From positions 1 to 51,102 of the forward strand of contig PNAP01000100.1 of NCBI GenBank assembly GCA_003169735.1: a DNA stretch of 51,102 nucleotides. Reading direction: 5' to 3'. The notes beneath the pieces are model-generated. The model was not told where the DNA came from, searched no databases, and worked only from the letters and a program-made list of their open reading frames with translations. This DNA comes from Chloroflexota bacterium. Its GTDB lineage: Bacteria > Chloroflexota > Limnocylindria > Limnocylindrales > CSP1-4. Below are positions 1 through 7,328 of the stretch, piece after piece (within the stretch, counting starts at the first letter, position 1; every line of letters begins with the position of its first letter). The position numbers were made by a program, and so were the translations under genes.

Positions 1-23
1 TCTCCTGGCTGCTCCTCGGCTAG
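1..23 (+). CDS. 3' end of a gene resembling the Tat-exported protein at 7.3-8.3 kb (partial)
   Basis: The first 23 bases read in one frame as SWLLLG followed by TAG. The protein encoded at 7329-8276 also ends SWLLLG. The simplest reading is that the window opens at the last codons of a paralogue of that secreted protein. Six residues are very little evidence, so this is inference from an identical terminal peptide only; the gene body lies outside the window. Confidence 0.3.
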
Positions 24-404
24 GACATGGCGGGCGCCAGCCGCGTCCCGCCGCCCGGCGCTACAGGCTGCTCAATGCGACGGCGAGGCGGCGGCGGAAC
101 GTGGGACCGGAGACGCGGCGCCAGATCGGGGAAGACAGCCGCGCCGCGCTGTTCCCCGAAACGCATGGCCACTTCGACGTAGGCATGCGAGCGGCAAGAT
201 GGCCTCCACGCGAACCGGATGCAAGCCGCTTGGAAACCGCGCGTCATCCCCGCGGCGTCCCGACACGATCACTTGATCGTGGCGGCCAGACCATCGAGAT
301 AGTCGGGTCTCAGTGGATGTTCACGAGCACATTGCCATGGGTCACGCGTGGCGCCGCAACGCTCATGATCGCCGCTGGCGTATGCCGCTGCTAGCATCGG
401 CGCG
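24..404. other. No convincing gene; one small hairpin
   Basis: Both strands carry open frames here, but they are arginine- and proline-rich and look like high-GC shadow frames. The only structure seen is the 7-bp hairpin at 264-281. The promoter of the downstream DUF2269 gene should lie in the last part; no clear -35/-10 pair is visible. Confidence 0.5.
264..281. repeat. Dispersed hairpin CACGATC-ACTT-GATCGTG
   Basis: Perfect 7-bp stem with a 4-nt loop. It is one of seven related hairpins in the window, all intergenic or beside gene remnants. Confidence 0.6.
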
Positions 405-854
405 ATGGACCTGGTACTGGTCTTCAAGCTGGTCCACATCGTGGCGGCCATCGTCGCGGTCGGAGCGAACGTGACCTATGCGTTCTGGCTCCGGCTGGCG
501 GGGCGGGACCGTGACCGCCTGGTGTGGACCATCGACGGCATCCGCCGGCTCGATCGCACTATCGCCAACCCCGCCTATGGCGTGCTGCTCGTGACCGGCA
601 TGCTGATGGTGCTCGGCGGCCTCTATAGCTTCGGGACCGGCTGGATCGTGGCCGCCATCACGCTGTACGTCATCACCGCGATCGTGGGCATCACGCTCTA
701 CGGGCCGGCCATCCGGCGCCAGCTGGCCGAGGCGGAGCGCGATCCCTGGAGCGCGGCCTACGTCGCCGCCGAGCGAAGATCCAATCTGCTGGGAGCCGTG
801 ACGTTCCTCATCGTCGGGGTCATCATCGTGCTCATGGTCACGAAGCCCGTCTGA
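405..854 (+). CDS. DUF2269-family integral membrane protein
   Basis: The 149-residue protein has four predicted membrane segments, near residues 4-24, 55-75, 78-100 and 126-146, with charged loops between them. The N-terminus (KLVHIVAAIVAVGANVTYAF) and overall size match the DUF2269 predicted membrane proteins, whose function is unknown. The ATG at 405 lies at the very start of the first hydrophobic segment, as in the family. It precedes two small cupins on the same strand but is 210 bp away, so co-transcription is uncertain. The family call rests on sequence resemblance; no function is assigned. Confidence 0.75.
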   Translation: MDLVLVFKLVHIVAAIVAVGANVTYAFWLRLAGRDRDRLVWTIDGIRRLDRTIANPAYGVLLVTGMLMVLGGLYSFGTGWIVAAITLYVITAIVGITLYGPAIRRQLAEAERDPWSAAYVAAERRSNLLGAVTFLIVGVIIVLMVTKPV

Positions 855-1064
855 GGTCGCGCGGGCCGCTGGTCGGCCGGTTCGAATCCCACCACGCAGA
901 CCGAGGTCCGTGGCTGGTGGATGCGGGATGATCTACGCTTGACACAGCCGGCGCCGCCCACACGCGCCGGGCGACGCCGCGGTCACGCGCTCCCCGCTGC
1001 GAACCCGGCCCGATCTCGCGGCCGTGCCGATACCCGAGCCCAGCACTCGCGCTTAACGGAGAAG

Positions 1065-1403
1065 ATGAACGTGCCAGCCACGGTGTTCCATGATCTTGTC
1101 GCCGAAGCTCCCGTTCCGGCCCGGGGGATCCACAGCCAGACGGTCTCGAACGTTGACGGGATCGAGCTCGTGCTCTTTGCCTTCGCCCCAGGCGAGCAGC
1201 TCTCCGAGCACACGTCGGCCCGTCCCGCCATCATCCATATCCTTTCGGGCGAGGCCGATCTCACTGTGGGCGTGGATGCGCACCACGGCACTCCCGGCAC
1301 CTGGGTGCGGATGTCAGCCGACACCAAGCACAGCGTGGTCGCCCGCACCGCCCTCGTGATGGCCCTGTATCTGCTGCCGCCAGATGTCGCCGCGACGTCC
1401 TGA
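1065..1403 (+). CDS. Small single-domain cupin protein
   Basis: 112 residues forming one cupin fold. The first motif region has EHTSARPAIIHILSGEADL and the second has GTWVRMSADTKHSVVA. The motif-1 histidine and glutamate are present and His is kept in motif 2, so metal binding is possible but the set looks degenerate. The frame is open upstream to 921, but the ATG at 1065 has GGAG 4 nt before it and begins the conserved part, so I prefer it. A second cupin follows 51 bp downstream, probably in the same transcript. Such stand-alone cupins often accompany DUF2249 and hemerythrin genes in redox-stress clusters; the substrate is unknown. Confidence 0.75.
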   Translation: MNVPATVFHDLVAEAPVPARGIHSQTVSNVDGIELVLFAFAPGEQLSEHTSARPAIIHILSGEADLTVGVDAHHGTPGTWVRMSADTKHSVVARTALVMALYLLPPDVAATS

Positions 1404-1454
1404 GCCCGCCGCGAGACTCACGGAGCCGGCCGACCACATGGATGAGGAAGAACA

Positions 1455-1850
1455 GTGATGGAACAGGAGCAAGCGCGGTTGCGCCGCGCCCCCGTCGAGC
1501 GGTTCGCGGGCACGGAGCATGTCTACGACCTCGCCGAGATCGCGGGGCAGCTGCGAGCGGAGCCGCATCCGGCCACGGATGGCCACCGGCAGATGACGAT
1601 CGCCCATCACGGGTCGGTGGCGCTCGTCCTGTTCGACTTCGAGGCGGACGGCCGGCTCGTGGACCATGTGGCCGACGGGCTGGTCACGATCCACGTGCTG
1701 GCCGGTCACGTTCAGGTGAAGACGGCGGAGGGCGACCACGAGCTGGCCGCCGGGACCGTGCTCGTATTGTCCCCGGGGGTGGCGCATGACCTTCACGCGA
1801 ACGTGCTGAGCCAGGTCCTGCTCACAGTGCACATGCGACCGACCACGTAG
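1455..1850 (+). CDS. Small cupin protein, second of a tandem pair
   Basis: 131 residues with a C-terminal cupin: DGLVTIHVLAGHVQVKT in the first half and LSPGVAHDLHANV in the second. It starts at GTG 1455 or the adjacent ATG 1458; GAGGAAG lies just upstream. About 45 residues precede the cupin and resemble no domain I know. It is a divergent paralogue of the preceding gene and probably co-transcribed with it and with the truncated gene after it. No enzymatic activity can be assigned. Confidence 0.75.
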   Translation: MMEQEQARLRRAPVERFAGTEHVYDLAEIAGQLRAEPHPATDGHRQMTIAHHGSVALVLFDFEADGRLVDHVADGLVTIHVLAGHVQVKTAEGDHELAAGTVLVLSPGVAHDLHANVLSQVLLTVHMRPTT

Positions 1851-1918
1851 CACGACCGGACACGGGCCGCCGAGCCGGCTTGAGGCGGGCGGCTCGACAT
1901 CGCGAAGGAGCAGCCCCG

Positions 1919-2074
1919 ATGACTGACGACCACATCCTCGACGTTCGCGCCGAGCGGATCGCAGCACATCGCAGCGCCCAGAAAGAAGATGCTGCGATCG
2001 CCGAGCGGGCCTCCGCGTCCTGGACCGCGCTCCCCTGGCCCATCAAGCCCCTATCTTGTCAAGCCGCCATCTGA
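1919..2074 (+). pseudogene. Truncated DUF2249-like gene (N-terminus only)
   Basis: The start is good: AAGGAG lies 8 nt before the ATG at 1919. The product begins MTDDHILDVR, which resembles the opening of DUF2249 proteins, where LDVR is followed by a Pro-Pro-Arg stretch. After residue 10 the match stops exactly where the repeat shared with 4917-4950 begins, and the frame ends after 51 residues. I infer that a rearrangement at the repeat cut the gene. DUF2249 genes are commonly found beside small cupins, which fits the neighbours. Confidence 0.45.
1957..1999. repeat. Hairpin repeat GATCGCAGCA / TGCTGCGATC
   Basis: A perfect 10-bp stem (1957-1966 with 1990-1999) and a 23-nt loop. The left arm and loop (GCAGCACATCGCAGCGC, then AGAAAG) recur at 4917-4940, where the arms are GCAGCAC and GTGCTGC. 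It interrupts the DUF2249-like reading frame. Confidence 0.6.
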
Positions 2075-2151
2075 GAGTTGATGGCGCCTTCGCGGAGCAG
2101 GCGCCCCGGTCGCGCGTGCGCGCGCGCCCCGGGTGGGCGAATTGGGCGCCC

Positions 2152-2301
2152 TCAGCTCCCTTTGCGACGGCGGCCTCGGGTCTGGGCCAGGGCAGCGATG
2201 TACATGTCGTCCCCATGCTTGTGCAGGTTGACCTCGGCCGCATGGACGCGGTCGCGGACGCGGTTGAAGGCCAGGCGCACGCTGGGGAAGAAGCGAGGCA
2301 T
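2152..2301 (-). pseudogene. Possible coding remnant, unrecognised
   Basis: The minus strand reads MPRFFPSVRLAFNRVRD, continues through a balanced composition (AAEVNLHKHGDDMYIAAL) and stops at 2152. This looks more protein-like than most high-GC shadow frames, but I recognise no family. It overlaps the uncertain 5' end of the plus-strand membrane protein, so at most one is real over this span. It could be the C-terminus of a lost gene. Confidence 0.25.
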
Positions 2302-2596
2302 CGCGGCCCTCGTCCTCGCGGCGGTCGCGGCGCCTTTGTTCGCGATGCCGGCCCAGGCGGCATCGGCCGGCACCTCCTGTCCAGACTGCGGCGACTTGCC
2401 GGCATGGTTGATGGGGCTCCTCACGGTCGTCGGCGTCCTGCTGGCGATGGCGATCCTGTGGCTGCCGCAGCGGATCGCGCGCAACGTCCGGTCCCCGCGA
2501 AAGGCCTGGCTCATCATCCTTGGAGGTTGGGTGATCCTCACGATCGCCTTCGTGCTCGGCGTCCGCGCGCTTGTGCTGGTGTTGGGGGGCAGCTGA
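2264..2596 (+). CDS. Small secreted or membrane protein with a CPDC motif
   Basis: The product has a signal-peptide-like N-terminus (GIAALVLAAVAAPLFA, then AQAAS), a short extracytoplasmic stretch with CPDC, and two membrane segments (LLTVVGVLLAMAILWL and WLIILGGWVILTIAFVLG). No ATG fits just before the signal peptide; TTG 2264 is in frame and is used as a placeholder, and the frame is open further upstream. The first codons overlap a minus-strand remnant, so the native start may have been lost. Function unknown. A GC-rich hairpin follows 32 nt after the stop. Confidence 0.5.
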   Translation: MKARRTLGKKRGIAALVLAAVAAPLFAMPAQAASAGTSCPDCGDLPAWLMGLLTVVGVLLAMAILWLPQRIARNVRSPRKAWLIILGGWVILTIAFVLGVRALVLVLGGS

Positions 2597-2628
2597 GTCC
2601 AGGGCCGGCCTTGCGTTGCGCACGAACT

Positions 2629-2652
2629 CCTGACCCTCGCGATGGGGTCAGG
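2629..2652 (+). terminator. Terminator-like hairpin CCTGACCC / GGGTCAGG
   Basis: A perfect 8-bp stem with an 8-nt loop, 32 nt past the stop of the small membrane protein. There is no T-run after it, so intrinsic termination is likely but not certain. Confidence 0.45.
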
Positions 2653-2887
2653 GGGCGCATGATGTAGCCACGGCGCTCGATCTAGCACGGAAGCGAGCGT
2701 GGGAATCGGCACAATCGGCACCCGATCACGCGCGCACGCGCGCGAGGTCGCATCGGTCATCTCGTCGATGGTCACCTCCGCGTCGAACTGGCGCTGGCTC
2801 CGACACCGCGCGCGCCGAGGCGTGATACGTGGAGCACGGCGTACTCGACCTGCGACTCTCTTATTCGGCCCACGGCCTGTGCGACCT

Positions 2888-3061
2888 TCAGCCGCCGAGC
2901 ACGGCGTCCATGCCCATCGCGACCTGCTGCTGGCGGTGCTCGAGCACGTGCCCGTAGGTGTTCGAGGTGAGCACGATGGAGCTGTGCCCCAACAGGTTCT
3001 TGACGTCCTCGAGCGTGAAGCCCTGACCGAGCAGGAACCTCAGCAACGGCGTCCCTCAGGT
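2888..3061 (-). pseudogene. Tyrosine recombinase C-terminal remnant
   Basis: The minus strand encodes GQGFTLEDVKNLLGHSS followed by SNTYGHVLEHRQQQ and a stop at 2888-2890. This is the end of a phage-type integrase: the LGHSS box (third catalytic histidine) and the nucleophile tyrosine in TYGHV. The frame just upstream, where the HxxR box should be, reads HLRDAV in another frame, showing a frameshift or truncation. Everything N-terminal is missing. It is a dead relic of an integrated element and sits close to the repeat-rich stretch at 3.2-4.9 kb. Confidence 0.7.
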
Positions 3062-3245
3062 GCGTAGGGCTGAGATACCGGAGCGATCGTGGCGCCTCGC
3101 GACCGGGGCGCACTCATTCGACGCATCGATAGCGTAGGACTGGCTCCACCACGAAAGCAACTCTCATTCTCAACGGGACCGGTTGTCGGCATCAACCCGT
3201 GTCCCGTGCGTTCCGCCTGCGATGCTCCGCCTCGCCCTGAACCGA

Positions 3246-3263
3246 CACCATCACCCGGTCGTG
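3246..3263. repeat. Dispersed hairpin CACCATC-ACCC-GGTCGTG (imperfect)
   Basis: Same layout as the other hairpins, with one mismatch and one G-T pair in the 7-bp stem. It lies downstream of the minus-strand membrane gene's 3' end. Confidence 0.5.
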
Positions 3264-3312
3264 TGCGAGGCGGAGGCGCGGCGACCCGACTAGTCTCGCG
3301 CTGGCACGATCT

Positions 3313-3807
3313 TCAGGGCTGAGCCGCCGCTTCGACGGCCGCGTTCGCAACTTCCGCGCGCACCAGCAGCGATCCGATCACCGCGATCAACCCGCCGGCC
3401 AAAGACAGCCAGTACTCGACGGGAAGCTGAGAGATGATGCCGAACCCGCCGCTCGGACTCAGCACCTCCTGTGCCAGGGTGAGGGCCAAGCTCGCCAAGT
3501 CCGCGAAACCGAGTGCAAGGACCGCGATCCACGCGCCAGCGAATCGCCGAGGGTCACGGAGGTAGAGAACGGCTGCAGCGACGACCACGACAGCGGGGAC
3601 GGACGATGCAGCGATCCTCAGGATCAGCTGCGACCAGCCGAAGCTATCCAGACCGAAGTCGAGATATGGATAGATCGACAGCAGTCCATGCCCAAGGACC
3701 ATCATGGCTCCGCCAAGAGCCATGGCGATGCCGCCTGCGGAGCGTCCATCTTCGACAGCGGCCACCGTTATCCTCCGCTCCGCGAGGCGAGATTCGGCCC
3801 GAGGCAA
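3313..3807 (-). CDS. Hypothetical four-helix membrane protein
   Basis: 164 residues with hydrophobic segments around residues 26-46, 58-83, 89-113 and 132-150, short loops and an acidic/alanine-rich C-terminus. No catalytic motif or family is recognised. The start at 3807 gives an arginine-rich 25-residue N-tail; an internal ATG (MALGGAMMVLGHG) just before the first segment is an alternative. Its neighbours are repeats and remnants, so context gives no functional hint. Confidence 0.6.
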   Translation of the reverse strand: MPRAESRLAERRITVAAVEDGRSAGGIAMALGGAMMVLGHGLLSIYPYLDFGLDSFGWSQLILRIAASSVPAVVVVAAAVLYLRDPRRFAGAWIAVLALGFADLASLALTLAQEVLSPSGGFGIISQLPVEYWLSLAGGLIAVIGSLLVRAEVANAAVEAAAQP

Positions 3808-3894
3808 CGTGGACCGTGCGGCGCGAGCTTACCCTTGTCTGGCAGGGCCTCGGAGGGAGCAGCCGGTGAGCAGTCCTCCAATTCTGACCCAGCA

Positions 3895-3912
3895 CACCAT
3901 CACCGGATCGTG
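3895..3912. repeat. Dispersed hairpin CACCATC-ACCG-GATCGTG
   Basis: A 7-bp stem with one mismatch and a 4-nt loop, immediately left of copy A of the 140-bp repeat. Confidence 0.55.
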
Positions 3913-3936
3913 GCGCCGTAGGACCCGGGCTGATGT

Positions 3937-4077
3937 CGAGGACCGCCGAAGACTCCGCCACGAAGATGGTTTCAGTGGGTGTGGCGTCCCAGAGATCGCC
4001 GCCCGCGGGCCTCGCGTGGGACGTCGAGGGAACTCGAACCCCTTCTTTATGACCGGCCAATAACGCCAATATCGCAG
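3937..4077 (+). repeat. 140-bp dispersed repeat, copy A
   Basis: It begins with the GCCGAAGACTCCGCC element, passes through CCAGAGATCGCCGCCCGCG, and ends with a tRNA T-arm-like stretch (complement GGGGTTCGAGTTCCC) and GACCGGCCAATAACG. It is nearly identical to copies at 4655-4797 (inverted) and 9719-9860. No tRNA body is present. Confidence 0.75.
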
Positions 4078-4098
4078 CCCCCGATCCCCGCCCTCCCC

Positions 4099-4127
4099 GA
4101 CCGCCGAAGACTCGCCCACCAAGATGG
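4099..4127 (+). repeat. GCCGAAGA element, solo copy
   Basis: GACCGCCGAAGACTCGCCC followed by ACCAAGATGG. This is the left end of the 140-bp repeat standing alone, 22 bp after copy A. Confidence 0.6.
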
Positions 4128-4288
4128 CCCCCAAGCCGGCCCGAGGGATCACCGTGCCTTCTTGTGGACGCGGCTGGGTGCTGCGATCCCCCTAGACGCG
4201 CAACCCGTCGCTGTACACTTGTGCTCCGGGTACTTAGGGACGATCGTGAACCCTCCGAGACTCGATCGGCGGACAGCAGGGAGTGGGC

Positions 4289-4465
4289 ATGAACTACCGG
4301 TTTTCGTCCGTCGTTGTCATCGTCTACCTCGTCATCGGCCTGATCGTGGCGTCGGGTCACGCGTTCTTCGCGAATCTCAATGCACTGATGCCGATCCTCT
4401 CGGCAGTCCTCGCCGTGCTGCTGTGGCCGCTCGTCATCTTGGGCGTCGACCTACACCTCCGCTAG
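4289..4465 (+). CDS. Small two-helix membrane protein
   Basis: 58 residues that are almost entirely two membrane segments (VVVIVYLVIGLIVASGHAF and ILSAVLAVLLWPLVILGV). ATG 4289 has CAGGGAG 5-11 nt upstream; GTG 4283 is in frame just before it. The gene lies between inverted copies A and B of the 140-bp repeat, about 210 bp from one and 190 bp from the other. Function unknown; the clean ribosome site and composition argue that it is expressed. Confidence 0.6.
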   Translation: MNYRFSSVVVIVYLVIGLIVASGHAFFANLNALMPILSAVLAVLLWPLVILGVDLHLR

Positions 4466-4654
4466 CCGCGATTCCCACGGAGGTAATTGACAGGCGAGAG
4501 TCTCGCTGCACGATCGGGGTGTTGCAGCTCTAACCTGCAGGAGGCTCGCACCCGCGCGACTCGTTCCGACCCGGCGAAAAGATCAGCTACCGAGACTGGG
4601 ACGTTACGCGCGTAAGGAGCGTGTTGGCTTCGCCGCTAACGGACGGCGCTCATC

Positions 4655-4797
4655 CAGGGTTATCGGCGTTACTGGCCGGTCATAAAGAAGGGGTGTGAGC
4701 GCCCTCGAACGTCCTGGCGAGGCCCCGCGGGCGGCGATCTCCGGGACGCCACAGCCACTGAGACCATCTTCGTGGCGGAGTCTTCGGCGCTCCTCGA
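4655..4797 (-). repeat. 140-bp dispersed repeat, copy B (inverted)
   Basis: The reverse complement matches copies A and C from the GCCGAAGACTCCGCC element through GACCGGCCAGTAACG. The T-arm-like segment is more decayed here (GTTCGAGGGCGCTCACACC). Flanking inter-repeat spacer 4466-4654 carries no gene. Confidence 0.75.
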
Positions 4798-4885
4798 CTG
4801 TCGGTTGGGCTTCGCTGCCACGAGCGAGATCACACGGTTGAGCGCCAGTTGTAGTAGCGGTCAGACGGTGCCAGGGTCGTATGAA

Positions 4886-4950
4886 CGCGATGCGCTTTTT
4901 TAGGAATCGGCGCGTCGCAGCACATCGCAGCGCAGAGAAAGGGTGCTGCT
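4886..4950 (+). repeat. Composite repeat: GGAATCGGCGCG element plus GCAGCAC hairpin
   Basis: GCGCTTTTTTAGGAATCGGC starts the element also found at 8628, 34533 and 35045. It runs straight into GTCGCAGCACATCGCAGCG, the repeat shared with 1957-1999, with a GCAGCAC/GTGCTGC stem. Confidence 0.6.
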
Positions 4951-4969
4951 CCGGAGGGGACCCCAGCGT

Positions 4970-6406
4970 TCAAGATCCCACGTCGGTGGACGACCCTTCG
5001 GCAGCTGCCTCGGTCGGCGGCCGGCGTGCCTCGGGCATCCGCACGGGCCAGTGCGCGTCGGCCCAGACGGTCAGGCGGCCGATCGGATCGCCCGGCCAGG
5101 CCACGCGGCCGGCGCCCTGGCCGATCCAGTCGTCCAGGTTCCAGCAGAGGATCGGGGCCAAGCTGGCCAGGTAGGCCGGCGTGGACCAGGAGCCCGTGTA
5201 CAAGATGACGAGGTAGATCAGCGCCCCGGCCACGATGACAGCGCGGCCGCTACGCACGAAGGGCACCGTCGCCACGGCCGCCGTCAGCCCCAGCACGTAC
5301 CGCAGGCGGTCGAGCGACGCCTCCGAAACGCCGCCCAGCACCGACGAGAGCCAGGCGCCGAGCGAGTAGGCCGACCGGCCATGGATCGACTGCGAGCGGG
5401 TCAGGCTATCGAAGAAGGCCGGCACGCCCCAGAGCAGGTAGACCGGCGCCCACACGAGGAGGCTGACGACGACGAACCCGACCAACCCGGCGGCCGGCGC
5501 CCAGACGACGAGTGGTACCAGCCAGGCGGCGGCGTAGGGCTTGAACGCGGTCGCGATGGCAAGTAGCCCGGCCCCGCCGATGGGGCTGCGCGGCAGCACC
5601 ACCAGTGCGGCCAGCAGGAACAGGCCGCCGCTCGTGTCGTTGGAGCCGTCGCTGGCCGCGAGCAGCAGCGGCAGGGCGAGCGCGTAGATGGCCAGGCCGA
5701 TCGGCCGGCCGCGGAGGGCCAGCACGGCCAGGACGAGCAACGAGACGGCGAACTCGACGATGCGCGGGTCGGTCCGGAAGGGCAGGTACCACAGCAGCGC
5801 CAGCGGCCCGTAAGGGAACGGCGCGCCCGGTGGCGACGAGGAGGCGTAACCGATGCCGTACGGGTCGCCGCCGGCGAGCGTCGTCTCGATCGCCGAGCGG
5901 GTGACCGTCAGCACATCGGACATCCCGGCGTGCAGCAGGTCGAAGCGCATGACCACGCCGGCCACCGCCAGGACGCCGATGACGAGCCAGCCGAGGCGCC
6001 AGCGCAGCGACAGCCCGAGCGTCAGCGCCATGACCAGCACGAGCACCACCCCGACCGGCCGGCCAACCTGGCCGGCCTGGCCCGCCAGGACGATGGCCAC
6101 CACCAGGGCCAGCCATGATGGGCCGGCCGTCGCGGGGTCGGGGCGCAGGCGCGCGTGGCTGGCCCTAGACGGCGAGATGAGGACGCTCCTGACCGGTACC
6201 ACCTCCGATGGTCCCTCCCACCGGGCGGCGCTGAACCGCTCGAGTATTCGTCGCCGCAGACCAGCCTGATAACGCGCGACGGAGCGCCCCGACTCCCCGG
6301 GCGTTTCGGCCTGATGACGGGCCACGAACTGCTCGATGGCGCGCGTGCTGCGAGCGAGGCCCGCCTCGGCGACGACCTCGGCCAGGAGACGCCGCTGATC
6401 GCGCAA
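4970..6406 (-). CDS. Membrane glycosyltransferase, GT87/ArnT-like (DUF2029 type)
   Basis: 478 residues with about ten membrane segments. The extracytoplasmic loop GGDPYGIGYA...PPGAPFPYGPL and the later FKPYAAAW motif are characteristic of the polyprenyl-phosphate-sugar-dependent GT-C mannosyltransferases (GT87), which modify lipids or glycans at the outer face of the membrane. A soluble N-terminal stretch of about 80 residues precedes the first helix; the ATG at 6406 may therefore be too early, but no better start with a ribosome site was found. The sugar and acceptor are unknown. It stands alone, flanked by repeats on one side and an unassigned stretch on the other. Confidence 0.7.
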   Translation of the reverse strand: MRDQRRLLAEVVAEAGLARSTRAIEQFVARHQAETPGESGRSVARYQAGLRRRILERFSAARWEGPSEVVPVRSVLISPSRASHARLRPDPATAGPSWLALVVAIVLAGQAGQVGRPVGVVLVLVMALTLGLSLRWRLGWLVIGVLAVAGVVMRFDLLHAGMSDVLTVTRSAIETTLAGGDPYGIGYASSSPPGAPFPYGPLALLWYLPFRTDPRIVEFAVSLLVLAVLALRGRPIGLAIYALALPLLLAASDGSNDTSGGLFLLAALVVLPRSPIGGAGLLAIATAFKPYAAAWLVPLVVWAPAAGLVGFVVVSLLVWAPVYLLWGVPAFFDSLTRSQSIHGRSAYSLGAWLSSVLGGVSEASLDRLRYVLGLTAAVATVPFVRSGRAVIVAGALIYLVILYTGSWSTPAYLASLAPILCWNLDDWIGQGAGRVAWPGDPIGRLTVWADAHWPVRMPEARRPPTEAAAEGSSTDVGS

Positions 6407-6682
6407 GCGCTGTCTGCCGGCATGCTTCGCGATGGCGCGCCGACTCGAGGTGCTCCCGATCCACCGCCATCAGCGCGACCGTCGGCATCGCTCGACCTCC
6501 AAAGCCATGTTCGCTTGCAGCCGCGGCTAGACCAACACTACTGCGCGATCGTGCATGCACGCGAACGTCCGCCTCGACACGAGCCGGCGCGACCGCCCTC
6601 TGCTGACAAGTGGGCGATCACGCGACGGCACGGTAGTGGCACACCGTCGGTCAACGGGCACTCGACCGAGGTCCGACAGCGG
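6407..6682. other. No gene recognised
   Basis: Only short arginine-rich frames. I see no repeat or hairpin of note. Confidence 0.4.
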
Positions 6683-6859
6683 CTAGGCGTCTTCCGCGAG
6701 GTCCCCAACGGCCGCGCCCTTCCGGAGGCGCGGTAGGAGTTCCAGCAGCCCGGACGTCTCGAGTTCGCCGAGACGCTCGAGATACCAGCGGACGAGCCCC
6801 TCTTGGTCGATGAGATCGGGCGGGTCGATCGTGACGGTCAGGGCTCGCCATGTATCCAT
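6683..6859 (-). CDS. Small hypothetical protein (58 aa)
   Basis: The product starts MDTWRALTVTIDPPDLIDQE and continues with a likely helix (WYLERLGELETSGLLELL). The composition is balanced and acidic, unlike shadow frames. ATG 6859 has only a weak GCAGG before it, 20 nt after the stop of the broken upstream frame, so it may have been translated together with it. No family recognised. Confidence 0.45.
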   Translation of the reverse strand: MDTWRALTVTIDPPDLIDQEGLVRWYLERLGELETSGLLELLPRLRKGAAVGDLAEDA

Positions 6860-6879
6860 CCTGCGCCGCCACGCCGAGG

Positions 6880-7328
6880 TTAGCCCGTTGCGATCGGCGC
6901 ATCCCAGGATCTCCCTTCGCTGGGCACGTACTTCGGGTTGGACTCCACCCACAGACCCAGATACGACTCCCCTCCGTCGACCCACGCGCCGAGGTAGAGA
7001 TAGGCCAGGCGACGACCGTCGCCCTGGTCGGTCCGGATCACGAACCGACCGCGGAACCCGAGTTGGCCCTGTACGGCGTCCCTCACCACCGAGCCGGCGG
7101 GCCACGCGAACCCCGGATATCGCCCGCCCGCTTCGACAGCGACGTCCGGGCCGTCCAGTCCCGCTTGCGTACTCCCACGATGGGCCGCTCGGCCGGGTCG
7201 AAGGCGTACAGCAGCCACTCGTGGCGCTCGTCATGCAAAGAGGGACGCCTCGCGTACCAACCACGCGGTGTAGCGGCGTGCAGGGCGTCCCACGCGCCCT
7301 CGAGCTCTGTCGCCATCGAAAGCTCCAC
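6880..7328 (-). pseudogene. Probable frameshifted gene of unknown function
   Basis: The first frame (start 7328) gives MATELEGAWDALHAATPRGW and, later, ERHEWLLYAFDPAERPIVGV before becoming low-complexity. From about 7160 a second frame continues with protein-like sequence (RYPGFAWPAG, FVIRTDQGDGRRLAYLYLG, YLGLWVESNPKYV) and stops at 6880. The quality of coding switches from one frame to the other over a short overlap, so I read this as one gene of about 150 residues with a frameshift near 7160, either real or a sequencing error. The N-terminal part resembles small uncharacterised actinobacterial/chloroflexal proteins. Confidence 0.45.

Noticed and set aside
871-900. Second tRNA-like T-arm (GGTTCGAATCCC) downstream of the DUF2269 gene
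   Set aside because: The 5-bp stem has two mismatches and no other tRNA part is nearby.
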